From NCBI GenBank assembly GCA_039804165.1, contig JBDRZZ010000002.1:62001-126000 (forward strand): 64,000 nt of DNA. Direction: 5' to 3'. A program made the position numbers and the translations under genes. Of the stretch, positions 26,107 to 35,498 are shown one piece after another. This DNA is from a candidate division WOR-3 bacterium. Lineage in GTDB: Bacteria > Hydrothermota > UBA3072. Each line of letters starts with the position of its first letter. The first letter of the stretch is position 1. The notes under the pieces were generated by a model that saw only the letters and a program-made list of their open reading frames with translations, was not told the DNA's origin and did no database searches.

Positions 26107-27750
26107 TCAGCTTGTAATTTCATGGAGAGTTTCAGCGATTTCTGCTGTCTCTTGAGAAGCAGTGGATAATTCCTCTATAGAAGCTGAGAGCTCTTGAATA
26201 GCAGCTGATAATTCTTCAGAAGAAGCAGCATTCTCTTCTGCTATTGTTGCTATATTTCCAAGAGCTTCTGTTATTGCATTAACTTCTTCTTCTCCTCTTT
26301 TATTCACTTCAACAATTTGTCTTATCCTCTTTGTTATGTGATTTATCTCTGCAGCAATATCTCTTAGGAAGTCTGCAGACTTTAAAGAGGTTTCTTTTCC
26401 TTTGTTTACTTCTTCTATTGTTTCTTGAGTTTTTTGTATAACGGAGTTTATAACTTCAGATATTTCATTCGCTATCTCAGAGATTATTCTTGTAGCTTCT
26501 GAAGATTGATTTGCGAGTTTCCTTATTTCTTCTGCGACAACTGCAAACCCTTTCCCTGCCTCTCCGGCCTTCGTTGCTTCTATTGTTGCGTTCAGAGAAA
26601 GGATATTGGTTCTTTTACTTATTTCACGCACTTTTTCTGTTATTCCTGAGATTTCTTCAGAATATCTTTGTATCCCTTGAATAACCTCTTCTAACTCATG
26701 GATTGTATTTGTGACATTATCCATTGCAACTCTAACATCTTCAGAAGCTTTTTTCCCTTTCGCAGAGAGATCGGAGATGTTCTCTGATGAATTTAGGGTT
26801 TCTTGGGCAGAATCTAAGGATTGTCGGACTACTGTTAAAGCTTTTTGAGACATTAATGATGCATTTTGAGACTCTTCTGCCTGTTTTTCAGAAGCACGAG
26901 CTATTTGCTCCATAACTGTAGAAACTTCCTCAGAAGAAGCTGCCATTTGTTCTGCTGAAGCTGAAAGCTCTTCTGCTTGGGAAGACAATCTTTCTGCAAC
27001 TTGATGCATTGTTTCTTTATCCTTTTGCAATTTCTTAATAAATTCGTTGAAAGAGGTGGCAAGTTCTTTAATTTCTGCTGTTAGAAATTTCTCGGATATT
27101 CTAACATTCATATCAACCTTACCATAGGATATTCTTTTTAAGTTCTCTCTGAGAATATTCAAAGGTCGAAAAATAGGATTTAATAATATGATTGTAAAAA
27201 CTAAAGTAATAATAGTGGAGATAAAAGCAATCTTAACAAGAGTTTTTTCTAACTTCTTTGTAGCAATAAGAGATTCTTGAAGAGAAATCCCCACCCTCAA
27301 TATTCCAAGAGGACCCTCTCTCTCAGGAGAAAAAATAGGAAAAAAACAATCAAGAAACTTCTCTTTTTTTATCTCTCTCGTAATCGAGAAACCTTTCCCC
27401 ATTATCACATTATTCATTATTTTCCTTGGGAGAGTATCTTCTATTTGGATTTTTTCATCTTTTGCGAAAATATCACCAAAAGAATTATATACTTTTAAAA
27501 ACAAAATATCTTTCCTCTTCATTATTTCAGAAAGAGTTGAGCTAAAAATAGTTGTATCTTGAGAAGATAAACTAAGTTCTACTATAGAGTTAATAGAACT
27601 CAATAAATTTTCTCCTTTTTCTTTTATAAGTGTCTCAAATTCTGTCTTGATGATAAAGCGAGAAGAGTAAAGAGTGAGCAGGTTTATAAATAAAATAATA
27701 AAAACTAATAAAATAGAAATCTGAACTTTTAGTGAATTGAACTTTATCAT
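26107..27750 (-). CDS. Transmembrane methyl-accepting chemotaxis protein
   Basis: 547 residues: membrane helix at 8-28, an extracytoplasmic sensor of about 140 residues, a second helix near 173-193, a HAMP domain (about 193-245) and a long signalling hairpin with tip motif [22 protein letters not shown]. Glu/Gln-rich helices ([30 protein letters not shown]) hold likely methylation sites. It has an AGGAGG site. The sensor is not recognised. It could signal to the CheA/CheW of the operon at 8.9-23.5 kb. Confidence 0.93.
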   Translation of the reverse strand: MIKFNSLKVQISILLVFIILFINLLTLYSSRFIIKTEFETLIKEKGENLLSSINSIVELSLSSQDTTIFSSTLSEIMKRKDILFLKVYNSFGDIFAKDEKIQIEDTLPRKIMNNVIMGKGFSITREIKKEKFLDCFFPIFSPEREGPLGILRVGISLQESLIATKKLEKTLVKIAFISTIITLVFTIILLNPIFRPLNILRENLKRISYGKVDMNVRISEKFLTAEIKELATSFNEFIKKLQKDKETMHQVAERLSSQAEELSASAEQMAASSEEVSTVMEQIARASEKQAEESQNASLMSQKALTVVRQSLDSAQETLNSSENISDLSAKGKKASEDVRVAMDNVTNTIHELEEVIQGIQRYSEEISGITEKVREISKRTNILSLNATIEATKAGEAGKGFAVVAEEIRKLANQSSEATRIISEIANEISEVINSVIQKTQETIEEVNKGKETSLKSADFLRDIAAEINHITKRIRQIVEVNKRGEEEVNAITEALGNIATIAEENAASSEELSAAIQELSASIEELSTASQETAEIAETLHEITS

Positions 27751-27840
27751 TATACCTCCTAAACGATAAAGTTATAATAATAAAAATGAAAGTCAAGATT
27801 TAAATATTTGATGTTAAAGAAAGTGCCCTCCTTTTTGTTT

Positions 27841-28272
27841 CTATAATAAATCTTCCTCCTCTTCGTCCTCGTCTTCCTCCTCTTCTTCCATCTCTTCCTC
27901 TATCAAGTTTTTATATTCTGATGGGCTGAGAAGGGTTTCTAATTCTGAAGGATCTGACATTTCTATCTTTACTATCCATCCTGTATCATAAGGATCCTTA
28001 TTTATAAGCTCTGGTTTTGATTCAAGCTCTTCGTTCACTTCTATTATTTTACCTGAAACAGCAGCATAAAGATCTGTCACTGTCTTTACCGCTTCAATTG
28101 TAGCGATGGAATCACCTTGATTTACTTCCATCCCCACTTCAGGGAGGTCAATATAAACAATATCTTGAAGTTCAGCTTGGGCGAAGTCTGTTATACCCTG
28201 AGTAATTTCACCGTTTTCCCTTCTTACCCATTCATGATCTTCAGTGTATAAAAGGTCTTTCGGTATCTCCAT
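27841..28272 (-). CDS. gcvH: Glycine cleavage system H protein with acidic tail
   Basis: 143 residues. The lipoyl domain is complete, with lipoyl-lysine Lys63 in IEAVKTVTDLYAAVSG and the typical start LLYTEDHEWVRRENG. After residue 125 the protein ends in a tail made almost only of Glu and Asp, which ordinary GcvH (about 125-130 residues) lacks. It has a GGAGG site and a possible TTGACA promoter at 28340-28335. No gcvT, gcvP or lipoate enzymes are in the window, so it may serve in lipoate handling or in a glycine system encoded elsewhere. Confidence 0.9.
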   Translation of the reverse strand: MEIPKDLLYTEDHEWVRRENGEITQGITDFAQAELQDIVYIDLPEVGMEVNQGDSIATIEAVKTVTDLYAAVSGKIIEVNEELESKPELINKDPYDTGWIVKIEMSDPSELETLLSPSEYKNLIEEEMEEEEEDEDEEEEDLL

Positions 28273-28370
28273 AACTCCTCCTTTTTATTTCTTAATTCTC
28301 AATTGTGAAATTAGTATTGTTAAGAAAGAGAATTTGTCAAGCCCTTTTTAAAAACTTTTTATAAAGAAGC

Positions 28371-31076
28371 TTATTTTTTCAAAAAGATGAGTTTTCCTTC
28401 CTTTTTAAAGGAACCTATACTAAGTCTATAAATATAAATTCCACTAGGAAGTAGCTTACCTTTTATATCTTTTCCATCCCAGGAAAAAGTATAGGTTCCT
28501 GGAGAAAGGTTTTTATCAATAAATGTCTTCACTAAGTTCCCATAAATATTATAAATTTTTAACTCTATTTTATCTATCCTCTCAGGTATCCAAAATCTAA
28601 TGTTTGTAAATTCGTTAAAGGGATTTGGAGTGGCAAGTACCCAAGGAGAGTTCTTTTTAAGTTCTTGCTCTTTTTCCGCAGAATATTGGGTCTTTACACA
28701 GAAAAGATAAGAAGAGATTTCACCGGAGAAGCTCTCTGTCTTATTTATCGTTCCTGATGTTGCATCTAAGGCAACCACATAAATAAAATGGAACCCAAAG
28801 GTTAAAGAATCACTCAATCCTATTTCCCAACTTACAGATGGGGTTCCTTCTCCAGAAGTTACCGCTGCTTCTTGCCAATAACCCTGAGTGGTCTCTAATT
28901 GATAAAAGATTTTTGTTATATTAGAATTAATAGGAGCTTTATTGTTTATAGAACTTCCAGTAAATATAGGAAGATTAGTAATTACCTCATCATTAGGGAA
29001 AGGATCGATTGTGGTAACAAGAGGAGAGGATTCTATCTTTTCTTCTTCTATAACTGTTAAATTATTACTCCCATAATTAGCAACATAAATTCTATTATTT
29101 TTAGAATTTATTTCTATTGCAATAGGACCTACCCAGGAAGGGCAGGTTGTTGTAGAGTTTGTTACCCCATCCACAACTGTTAAATTATCACTCCCAAAGT
29201 TTGCAACATATATTTTATTTGTTTTTAGATTTACTTTTACATCTATAGGTAGATTCCCTACATTAATAGTGGTTGTGCTTTTTGTTTCTCCATCAATGAT
29301 TGTTAAGTCATCGCTTCCAGAATTTGCAACATAAATTTTGTTTGTGTTTGAATTCAGAGCTATTGCAGAGGGATTAACTCCCACTTGGACAGATGTTTTT
29401 TCAAAGGTTTCTCCGTCAATTATTGTTACATCATTACTTCCGGAATTTGCAACATAAATTTTGTTTGTAAGAACATTAAGAGCAATTCCTGTAGGATAAA
29501 TCCCCACATTTATAATCGAAGTTTCTTCTGTCTCTCCATCTATAATAGTTAAATTATCGCTTTCTCTATTTATAACATAAATTTTATTTGTATTTGGATT
29601 TATGGCTATCCCTCTAGGCTCATCTCCAACATTAATTGTGCTTGTATTATATGTTTCCCCATCAATCACTGTTAAGTTATCACTACCTCTATTTACCACA
29701 TAAATTTTATTTGTATTTGGATTTATAGCTATTAGAGAAGGGTTATCACCAACATTAATAGTGCTTGTATTATTTGTCTTCCCATCAATAACTGTTAAGT
29801 TGTCGCTCCCACTATTTGCCACATAAATTTTATTTGTATTTGGATTTACTGCAATTGCTATTGGTTTTTCTCCTACCTGAATACTTACTTTCTCATTTGT
29901 TTTCTCATCTATAACTATGACATTATTACTGAATATATTTGCAATATAGATCTTTTCTGTCTTGGGATTTATTCCTATAGCCACAGGATTATTTCCTGCC
30001 TCAACTGTTTTTGTAATTAAGTCTATGCCATCTATAATGCTTAAATCATCACTACTTGAATTTGCAATATAAATTTTATTCGTTAAAGGATTTATTCCAA
30101 CCGCCCAGGGGTTGTCTCCCACGTTTAATATATCTATTTCGTTTGTTTCCCCATTTATAACGGTCACTTCATCGCTTCCTGAGTTCACCACATAAATTTT
30201 GTTCGTAATTGGATTTACCCCAACCGCAGTAGGAGTCTTACCAACTTTTAAATTGATCGAGTTATTTGTCTCTCCATCAATTATTGTTAAATCGTTGCTT
30301 CCTTCATTTGTAACGTAAATCTTATTTGTGTTTGGATTTATTGCTATTGCAAAAGGATTAATCCCAGAGCTTATAGTGCTTGTGTGATTCGTTTCTCCAT
30401 CAATTATTGTTATGTTATGACTATAGTAATTCGCAACATAAATTTTATTTGTTACTGGATTTACACAAATTGATATAGGAGCTATCCCAACATTAATGGA
30501 AGTTGTATCATTTGTCTCTCCATCTATGACAGTTACATTATTGCTATAATAATTTGCAACGTAGATTTTATCCGTATTTGGATTCACTGCAATCGCACAA
30601 GGTTTTTCTCCAACCCCGATATTTATCTTATCATTTGTCTCTCCATCTATAATGGTTAGATCGTTACTATTTGAATTCGCAACATAGATTTTATTTGTTA
30701 TTGGATTTATAGCAATTGCTTCCGGAGCGTCTCCGACTTTAATATTAGTTATAGAATGAGTTTCTCCATCTACAACAGTTAAATTGTCACTCCCTTTATT
30801 TACCACATAAATTTTGTTAGACCTTAAATTCACTCCAATTGCAATAGGTCCATCTCCTGCATTTAGGGTTGTAGTCTTTCCACTTACTCCATCAAGAACC
30901 GTTATATTATCACTGTTATAGTTTGCTATATAAATTCTATTTGTCTTGTAATTCACACCTATTGCACAAGGTCTATCTCTTACTGGAATTACACCACTTA
31001 CCCAATCGCAATAAACACTCAAGGATAAAAGGAATAAAAAACAAAATAAAAAATTTTTAATATTTTTATAATTCAT
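28371..31076 (-). CDS. Secreted YVTN-type beta-propeller protein with FlgD-like sorting domain
   Basis: 901 residues. Signal peptide (about 1-23), then 16 repeats of 41 residues (residues 29-686) with the core NPNTNKIYVANSGSDNLTVI, typical of YVTN-family propellers; sixteen blades suggest two propellers. Residues 700-800 are an Ig-like region. The last 85 residues (PNPFNEFTNIRFWIP, then YNIYGNLVKTF and LPSGIYIYRL) form a FlgD-Ig-like C-terminal domain of the type used for secretion or cell-surface anchoring in FCB-group bacteria. Likely a surface or extracellular binding protein. Follows the archaemetzincin gene by 14 bases. Confidence 0.88.
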   Translation of the reverse strand: MNYKNIKNFLFCFLFLLSLSVYCDWVSGVIPVRDRPCAIGVNYKTNRIYIANYNSDNITVLDGVSGKTTTLNAGDGPIAIGVNLRSNKIYVVNKGSDNLTVVDGETHSITNIKVGDAPEAIAINPITNKIYVANSNSNDLTIIDGETNDKINIGVGEKPCAIAVNPNTDKIYVANYYSNNVTVIDGETNDTTSINVGIAPISICVNPVTNKIYVANYYSHNITIIDGETNHTSTISSGINPFAIAINPNTNKIYVTNEGSNDLTIIDGETNNSINLKVGKTPTAVGVNPITNKIYVVNSGSDEVTVINGETNEIDILNVGDNPWAVGINPLTNKIYIANSSSDDLSIIDGIDLITKTVEAGNNPVAIGINPKTEKIYIANIFSNNVIVIDEKTNEKVSIQVGEKPIAIAVNPNTNKIYVANSGSDNLTVIDGKTNNTSTINVGDNPSLIAINPNTNKIYVVNRGSDNLTVIDGETYNTSTINVGDEPRGIAINPNTNKIYVINRESDNLTIIDGETEETSIINVGIYPTGIALNVLTNKIYVANSGSNDVTIIDGETFEKTSVQVGVNPSAIALNSNTNKIYVANSGSDDLTIIDGETKSTTTINVGNLPIDVKVNLKTNKIYVANFGSDNLTVVDGVTNSTTTCPSWVGPIAIEINSKNNRIYVANYGSNNLTVIEEEKIESSPLVTTIDPFPNDEVITNLPIFTGSSINNKAPINSNITKIFYQLETTQGYWQEAAVTSGEGTPSVSWEIGLSDSLTFGFHFIYVVALDATSGTINKTESFSGEISSYLFCVKTQYSAEKEQELKKNSPWVLATPNPFNEFTNIRFWIPERIDKIELKIYNIYGNLVKTFIDKNLSPGTYTFSWDGKDIKGKLLPSGIYIYRLSIGSFKKEGKLIFLKK
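29019..30992 (-). repeat. Sixteen tandem 123-base coding repeats (YVTN blades)
   Basis: The 41-residue blades of the propeller gene are tandem DNA repeats of 123 bases. The first unit is slightly longer (43 residues). Units 10-14 are the most alike, indicating recent duplication or conversion. This is coding repetition, not a CRISPR array. Confidence 0.85.
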
Positions 31077-31090
31077 AAATAAACCTCCTT

Positions 31091-31963
31091 TTATCTTAGG
31101 ATTTTCTTAACCCATTCCTTTTCTTCTTGAAAATCATTTTCTTCATAAAAATCATACAATTTTTCATATCTCTTTTTTATGTCAAAGCCAATAACGTAAT
31201 GTAATTTTCTAAGGTCTACAGGGCAAAGATGAAGAGGTCTAGCATCACTTTCTTCAAGATGATTGGAACCATTCATAACACAATGGTAAAAAATACAATG
31301 GGAGATTCCAAAAATATGGCAAAGTTCATGGGAAAGGACCTTACAACTTCTTTTAAGGAGAATCTTTTTATAATCTTTTCTTCTTTCTTCCCCATAGAAA
31401 GATGGATCATAACGAGCAAAACTATATAAAGCTACTCTTTCTAAGATAGAAGCTTGTCCAAATACAAAATTCCATGAAGGCTCAGGATATAAATCTTCCA
31501 TTGTGATTCCAACTAAACAAAATGCATTTCTTGGGAGGTTCTTTTTTAGGTAAGCGAGAATATCTAAGGTTAAGAATTGCTCTTTATTTGTGTAAGGATT
31601 CTTTCTTTTTGTTAATTTTAAATTTTTTATTTCAATATGGTTAAGATCAATCACATCCATCATAAAAAAAGCCTCAGTATATTTTTTAAGTTTCAAAATA
31701 GAAGGTGCATCAGGAGGGAATTCTCCAAGAGGTTGGAGATAAATTCTATTTCTATTTTTATCTGGAATATTAAAATAAGAATGAAGAAAGTCATCAAAAG
31801 TTTGTCCTTCTTCTATATGGTTAGAAAGCCAGTCATAAGGTCTAGGAGAAGGAATTGGATTAAAAAATTGAGAAGAGAAAAATTTTTGTAAATTTTTAGG
31901 TAAGTCTTTTAGGGAACCAATAGCTTCTCTTTTTTCCTTTTCCTTAGGCGGAGTAAACTTCAT
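31091..31963 (-). CDS. Archaemetzincin-like zinc metalloprotease (M54)
   Basis: 290 residues. The metzincin site is HELCHIFGISHC (His212, Glu213, His216, His222), followed by the family's second zinc region: Cys223, Cys228 and Cys247 in CIFYHCVMNGSNHLEESD and RPLHLCPVD. The fourth ligand, normally Cys in CPxC, is Asp250 here. The segment GSNHLEESDARPLHLCP resembles animal AMZ1/AMZ2 more than short archaeal forms. No signal peptide is seen, so it should be cytoplasmic. It overlaps the GH3 gene end by 4 bases and precedes the propeller gene. Confidence 0.85.
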   Translation of the reverse strand: MKFTPPKEKEKREAIGSLKDLPKNLQKFFSSQFFNPIPSPRPYDWLSNHIEEGQTFDDFLHSYFNIPDKNRNRIYLQPLGEFPPDAPSILKLKKYTEAFFMMDVIDLNHIEIKNLKLTKRKNPYTNKEQFLTLDILAYLKKNLPRNAFCLVGITMEDLYPEPSWNFVFGQASILERVALYSFARYDPSFYGEERRKDYKKILLKRSCKVLSHELCHIFGISHCIFYHCVMNGSNHLEESDARPLHLCPVDLRKLHYVIGFDIKKRYEKLYDFYEENDFQEEKEWVKKILR

Positions 31964-34251
31964 CTTTTATTCTTTTTTACCTCTATATCGCAATAATAAA
32001 CCGAAGTTTCATCTACTTCTCTTACATTTCCTATAATTGTAAAAGAATCTCTTAACCTGATATCTTCTGAAGAGCTTCCAATCATGAGCTCTATTACTCC
32101 TGGTTCTACCACTTTTTTCATGTCTATATTATAAAAAGAAAGAAGTTTAACAGGAAGTTTTATTTTAATTTCTACTTCTTCCCCAGCTTCCAGATAAACT
32201 CTTTTGAATCCCTTTAGTTTCTTTACAGGTTGGGCTACACTTGCCACAGGATCTCTTACATACAATTGAATAACTTCGCTTCCGAAAAGTTTCCCTGTAT
32301 TTTTAAGCAAGAAACTTATTTGTAAAGAATCATCTATTCCAACCTTTTTGTTTTTTATTTTCAATTTTGAATATTTAAAACTTGTATAACTTAGACCATG
32401 CCCAAATGGATATAGAGGAGTAATGGGTAAATCAAAATACCGAGAAGAGTGAACTATTTCCGAAGAAGCTGGTCTACCCGTATTTTTATGATAATAAAAA
32501 CAAGGGACCTGTCCCGTGCTCCTTGGGATACTAACGGCTAATTTACCTCCAGGATTATAGTCTCCAAATAGAACATCCGCAATAGCATTCCCTCCCTGTA
32601 TTCCTAAAAACCATGTTTCAAGTATTGCAGGAACTCTTTCGGAAAGAGAAGAAATAGCAAGGGGCCTTCCGTTAGAGAGAACCAATATAACTCTTTTTCC
32701 TATCTCTATTATTCTTTCGGCAAGTTTTCTTTGAATTTCCGGCAAGGTTATTTCTGAGCGACTTCTTGCCTCCCCGCTCATATCACGAGATTCTCCCAAA
32801 ACAAGAATAACCACATCTGAATTCTTTGCTATTGAGATTGCTTCTTCAAAACCACTTTCACTATCACCGATTATTTCACATCCAGGGGCATAAAAGACTT
32901 CTGTCCCTTTAGAAACTTTCCCTTTTATTCCTTCCAAAATGGTCACAACATCTTTTTCCTCTCCCAAAGCACTCCAAGGACCAAGAGGAGAAGAAGCATC
33001 ATTCGCAAGAGGCCCAATCACTGCAATTCTCTTAATATCTTTTCTTAAAGGAAGAAGATTCCCTTCGTTCTTTAATAAAACAATTGATTTACAAGCCAAT
33101 TCTCTTGCTTTTTCAATATGTTCTTTATTTAGAGGAACCAATTTTTCTCTTTCTAAATTACAATATTTAAAAGGATCATCAAAAAGACCAAGTTTATATT
33201 TTGCTTTTAAAACCCTCCTTACAGCTTTATCCACAACGTCTTCTGAAAGTTTTCCTTCTCTTACCGCTTCAAAAAGTTCATTTCCAAAAACTCCTCCTTC
33301 CATATCCATATCTACTCCACTATATAGAGCTTTTATTCCTGCCTCCATTCTTGATTCTGCAATTCCATGGTTCAAAAGCTCTGGAATAGCTCTCCAGTCG
33401 CTAACAACAAATCCGTCAAAATTCCATTTTTCCCTTAAGAGATTTGTTAAAAGTTCCTTATTGGCACTCATAGGAATACCACTAATATCGTTAAAAGCGC
33501 TCATAATAGAACCTACACCAGCTTTAATTGCATAAAGAAAAGGAGGCAAGTAAACTTCATAAAGGGTTCTTATTGAAACTTCTGCGCTATTATAATCTCT
33601 TCCTCCTTCGCAAGCTCCATAAGCAACGAAATGCTTTGCGCAAGCGAGGAGAGTTGTAGAATCTTTTAGATCTTCACCCTGGTAACCTTCAACTTGAGCT
33701 TTTGCCATAACACTTCCAAGATAAGGATCCTCTCCAGCCCCTTCCACTATTCTCCCCCATCTTGGATCAAGGGCAATGTCAATCATAGGAGCAAATGTCC
33801 AATTGATTCCGAAAGCAGTCGCTTCAATAGCACTAATTCTTGATGCTTCTTTTACCGCATCTGGATCAAAACTACAAGCCCAGGCAATAGGAACAGGGAA
33901 GATGGTTTTACATCCATGAATAACATCAAGTCCAAAGATAAGAGGTATTCCGATTCGAGATTCCTCCACAGCAACTTCTTGGAATTTCTTAATAAACTCA
34001 ACACCCCAAATGTTTAAAAAAGAACCAACTTTCCCCTTTCTTACTAACTCTAACTGTTCTTCTAACTTCTCCTTATCTGTTATTTTCCCAGAATATTGAG
34101 TAAGTTGCCCCAATTTTTCTTCCAAAGTCATTTCTTTTATTAAAGAATCTATAAATTCATCCATAGGGGCTCTAAATAAACTCTTCTCTTTCCCATATAA
34201 CATAATGGGAACACTTAAACTCAAAAAGAAAAAAATCTTTATTATAGACAA
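31960..34251 (-). CDS. Secreted GH3 beta-glycosidase (BglX-like)
   Basis: 763 residues starting with TTG at 34251 after AGGAGAGG. Signal peptide at about 1-20. The N-terminal TIM-like domain carries KHFVAYGACEGGRDYN and the nucleophile Asp in GFVVSDWRAI; then the alpha/beta sandwich domain and a C-terminal fibronectin III-like domain (from about 640). The layout is that of periplasmic BglX beta-glucosidases and beta-xylosidases. Substrate cannot be fixed from sequence, but GH67 and GH127 enzymes nearby favour xylan oligosaccharides. Own promoter upstream. Confidence 0.92.
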   Translation of the reverse strand: MSIIKIFFFLSLSVPIMLYGKEKSLFRAPMDEFIDSLIKEMTLEEKLGQLTQYSGKITDKEKLEEQLELVRKGKVGSFLNIWGVEFIKKFQEVAVEESRIGIPLIFGLDVIHGCKTIFPVPIAWACSFDPDAVKEASRISAIEATAFGINWTFAPMIDIALDPRWGRIVEGAGEDPYLGSVMAKAQVEGYQGEDLKDSTTLLACAKHFVAYGACEGGRDYNSAEVSIRTLYEVYLPPFLYAIKAGVGSIMSAFNDISGIPMSANKELLTNLLREKWNFDGFVVSDWRAIPELLNHGIAESRMEAGIKALYSGVDMDMEGGVFGNELFEAVREGKLSEDVVDKAVRRVLKAKYKLGLFDDPFKYCNLEREKLVPLNKEHIEKARELACKSIVLLKNEGNLLPLRKDIKRIAVIGPLANDASSPLGPWSALGEEKDVVTILEGIKGKVSKGTEVFYAPGCEIIGDSESGFEEAISIAKNSDVVILVLGESRDMSGEARSRSEITLPEIQRKLAERIIEIGKRVILVLSNGRPLAISSLSERVPAILETWFLGIQGGNAIADVLFGDYNPGGKLAVSIPRSTGQVPCFYYHKNTGRPASSEIVHSSRYFDLPITPLYPFGHGLSYTSFKYSKLKIKNKKVGIDDSLQISFLLKNTGKLFGSEVIQLYVRDPVASVAQPVKKLKGFKRVYLEAGEEVEIKIKLPVKLLSFYNIDMKKVVEPGVIELMIGSSSEDIRLRDSFTIIGNVREVDETSVYYCDIEVKKNKR

Positions 34252-34297
34252 AAGGCCTCTCCTTTTTAAAAAGAATAATTTCTTTATTCATTAACTC

Positions 34298-34325
34298 ATT
34301 ATATTAACAAATAAAAATAATTCAA
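34298..34325 (-). promoter_or_regulatory. Promoter of the GH3-archaemetzincin-propeller operon
   Basis: On the minus strand TTGAAT (34325-34320), a 16-base spacer and a perfect TATAAT (34303-34298), followed by a leader of about 40 bases with a good ribosome site. Confidence 0.6.
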
Positions 34326-34512
34326 GATACGAAATTTTTTCGAGATTAGATTTTAGTATAGAGAAAAGGTTATTTAAAGAGAATAAGAAGTTGTAGAGGA
34401 GGAGTTGCCCATTAAAGATAATTTACTTCTGGAATAGTCTTACAAGTTGGAGAATCAGGAGATCTCAAGAAAAGATATGTCTTAGATTTAAAATACAAAA
34501 ATTCATGGTTAC

Positions 34513-34540
34513 TTGACTTTTTCTATAAATTTTTTAATTT
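34513..34540 (+). promoter_or_regulatory. Likely promoter of the polysaccharide cluster
   Basis: TTGACT at 34513-34518, a 16-base spacer and TAATTT at 34535-34540, about 27 bases before the rfbA ATG, which has an AGAGGAT site. The -10 is the same weak form as in front of the chemosensory operon. Confidence 0.4.
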
Positions 34541-34567
34541 TTGTCTTAGAAATTTTAAAGAGGATCT

Positions 34568-35440
34568 ATGAAAGGTATAATTTTGGCAGGCGGAGAAGGA
34601 ACTAGGCTTTATCCAGTAACCCAGGTTATAACAAAACAACTTCTCCCAATTTATGATAAACCAATGATATATTATCCTTTATCTGTTTTAATGCTCACAG
34701 GAATTAGGGATATTTTAATTATCTCAACACCAAAAGATTTACCTCGTTTTAGGGAACTCTTTGGGGATGGTTCGCAATTTGGGTTAAGATTTCAATACAA
34801 AGAACAACCAAAGCCAAATGGTATTGCAGAGGCTTTTATAATTGGCGAGGAGTTTATTGGTTCAGATAATGTCTCTTTAATTCTTGGGGATAATATTTTT
34901 TATGGTCATGGGTTTTCGAAAATTTTGAGAGAATCGCTGCAAAAGGTCGAAAGAGAAAGTGGAGGAGTTATATTTGGGTATTATGTTAATGAGCCGGAAC
35001 GCTACGGAGTTATTGAGTTCGATAAAAACGGAAAAGTTTTATCAATAGAAGAAAAACCAAAAAAACCAAAGTCCAATTATGTAGTGACAGGGCTTTATTT
35101 TTACGATAACGATGTAGTTAATATAGCAAAATCACTAAAGCCTTCCAAAAGAGGAGAATTAGAAATCACAGATGTAAACAACGAATATCTTAAAAGGAAT
35201 AAGTTGAATGTTAAGCTTTTAGGAAGAGGTTTTGCCTGGCTTGATACAGGAACTCATGAAAACTTATTAGAAGCCGGAGAATATATCTCTATGATAGAAA
35301 CTCGTCAGGGTTTAAAAATAGGCTGTATTGAAGAGATTGCATACAGAATGGGTTTTATAGATAAAAAACAATTACTAAAATTCTCTGAAAAATACAGGAA
35401 TAATTATGGGAAATATCTAAGGAAGATTGCAGAAGAATAG
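34568..35440 (+). CDS. rfbA: Glucose-1-phosphate thymidylyltransferase
   Basis: 290 residues. Makes dTDP-glucose from dTTP and glucose 1-phosphate, the first step to dTDP-rhamnose and related sugars. Signature [11 protein letters not shown] near residue 8, then [25 protein letters not shown] and [14 protein letters not shown] are all typical of RmlA. It opens the glycan cluster, but rfbB, rfbC and rfbD are not in the window and must lie elsewhere if dTDP-rhamnose is made. Confidence 0.94.
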   Translation: MKGIILAGGEGTRLYPVTQVITKQLLPIYDKPMIYYPLSVLMLTGIRDILIISTPKDLPRFRELFGDGSQFGLRFQYKEQPKPNGIAEAFIIGEEFIGSDNVSLILGDNIFYGHGFSKILRESLQKVERESGGVIFGYYVNEPERYGVIEFDKNGKVLSIEEKPKKPKSNYVVTGLYFYDNDVVNIAKSLKPSKRGELEITDVNNEYLKRNKLNVKLLGRGFAWLDTGTHENLLEAGEYISMIETRQGLKIGCIEEIAYRMGFIDKKQLLKFSEKYRNNYGKYLRKIAEE

Positions 35441-35498
35441 ATCATATAAATTCTTCGAATAAAATTGTTTTGTTTAGGGATTAATATTTGTTGTTGAG

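Larger units (their letters stand above)
34252..34567. other. Intergenic region between divergent GH3 and rfbA genes
   Basis: 316 bases without a convincing gene. It holds the minus-strand GH3 promoter and the plus-strand rfbA promoter. A plus-strand frame around 34440-34570 is open but has no recognisable start or family. No RNA structure or repeat was recognised. Confidence 0.5.

Noticed and set aside
28273-28370. Possible glycine riboswitch before gcvH
   Set aside because: The leader is too short and lacks the conserved glycine-aptamer core.
29019-30992. Regular repeats of about 123 bases that could suggest a CRISPR array or satellite
   Set aside because: They are in one open reading frame, encode YVTN propeller blades and differ at synonymous and variable positions; there are no unique spacers of constant length.
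32939-33535. 198-residue plus-strand ORF opposite the GH3 gene
   Set aside because: Long only because the GH3 codon bias leaves the opposite frame open; composition is Ser/Leu-rich shadow sequence and the GH3 motifs on the other strand are complete.
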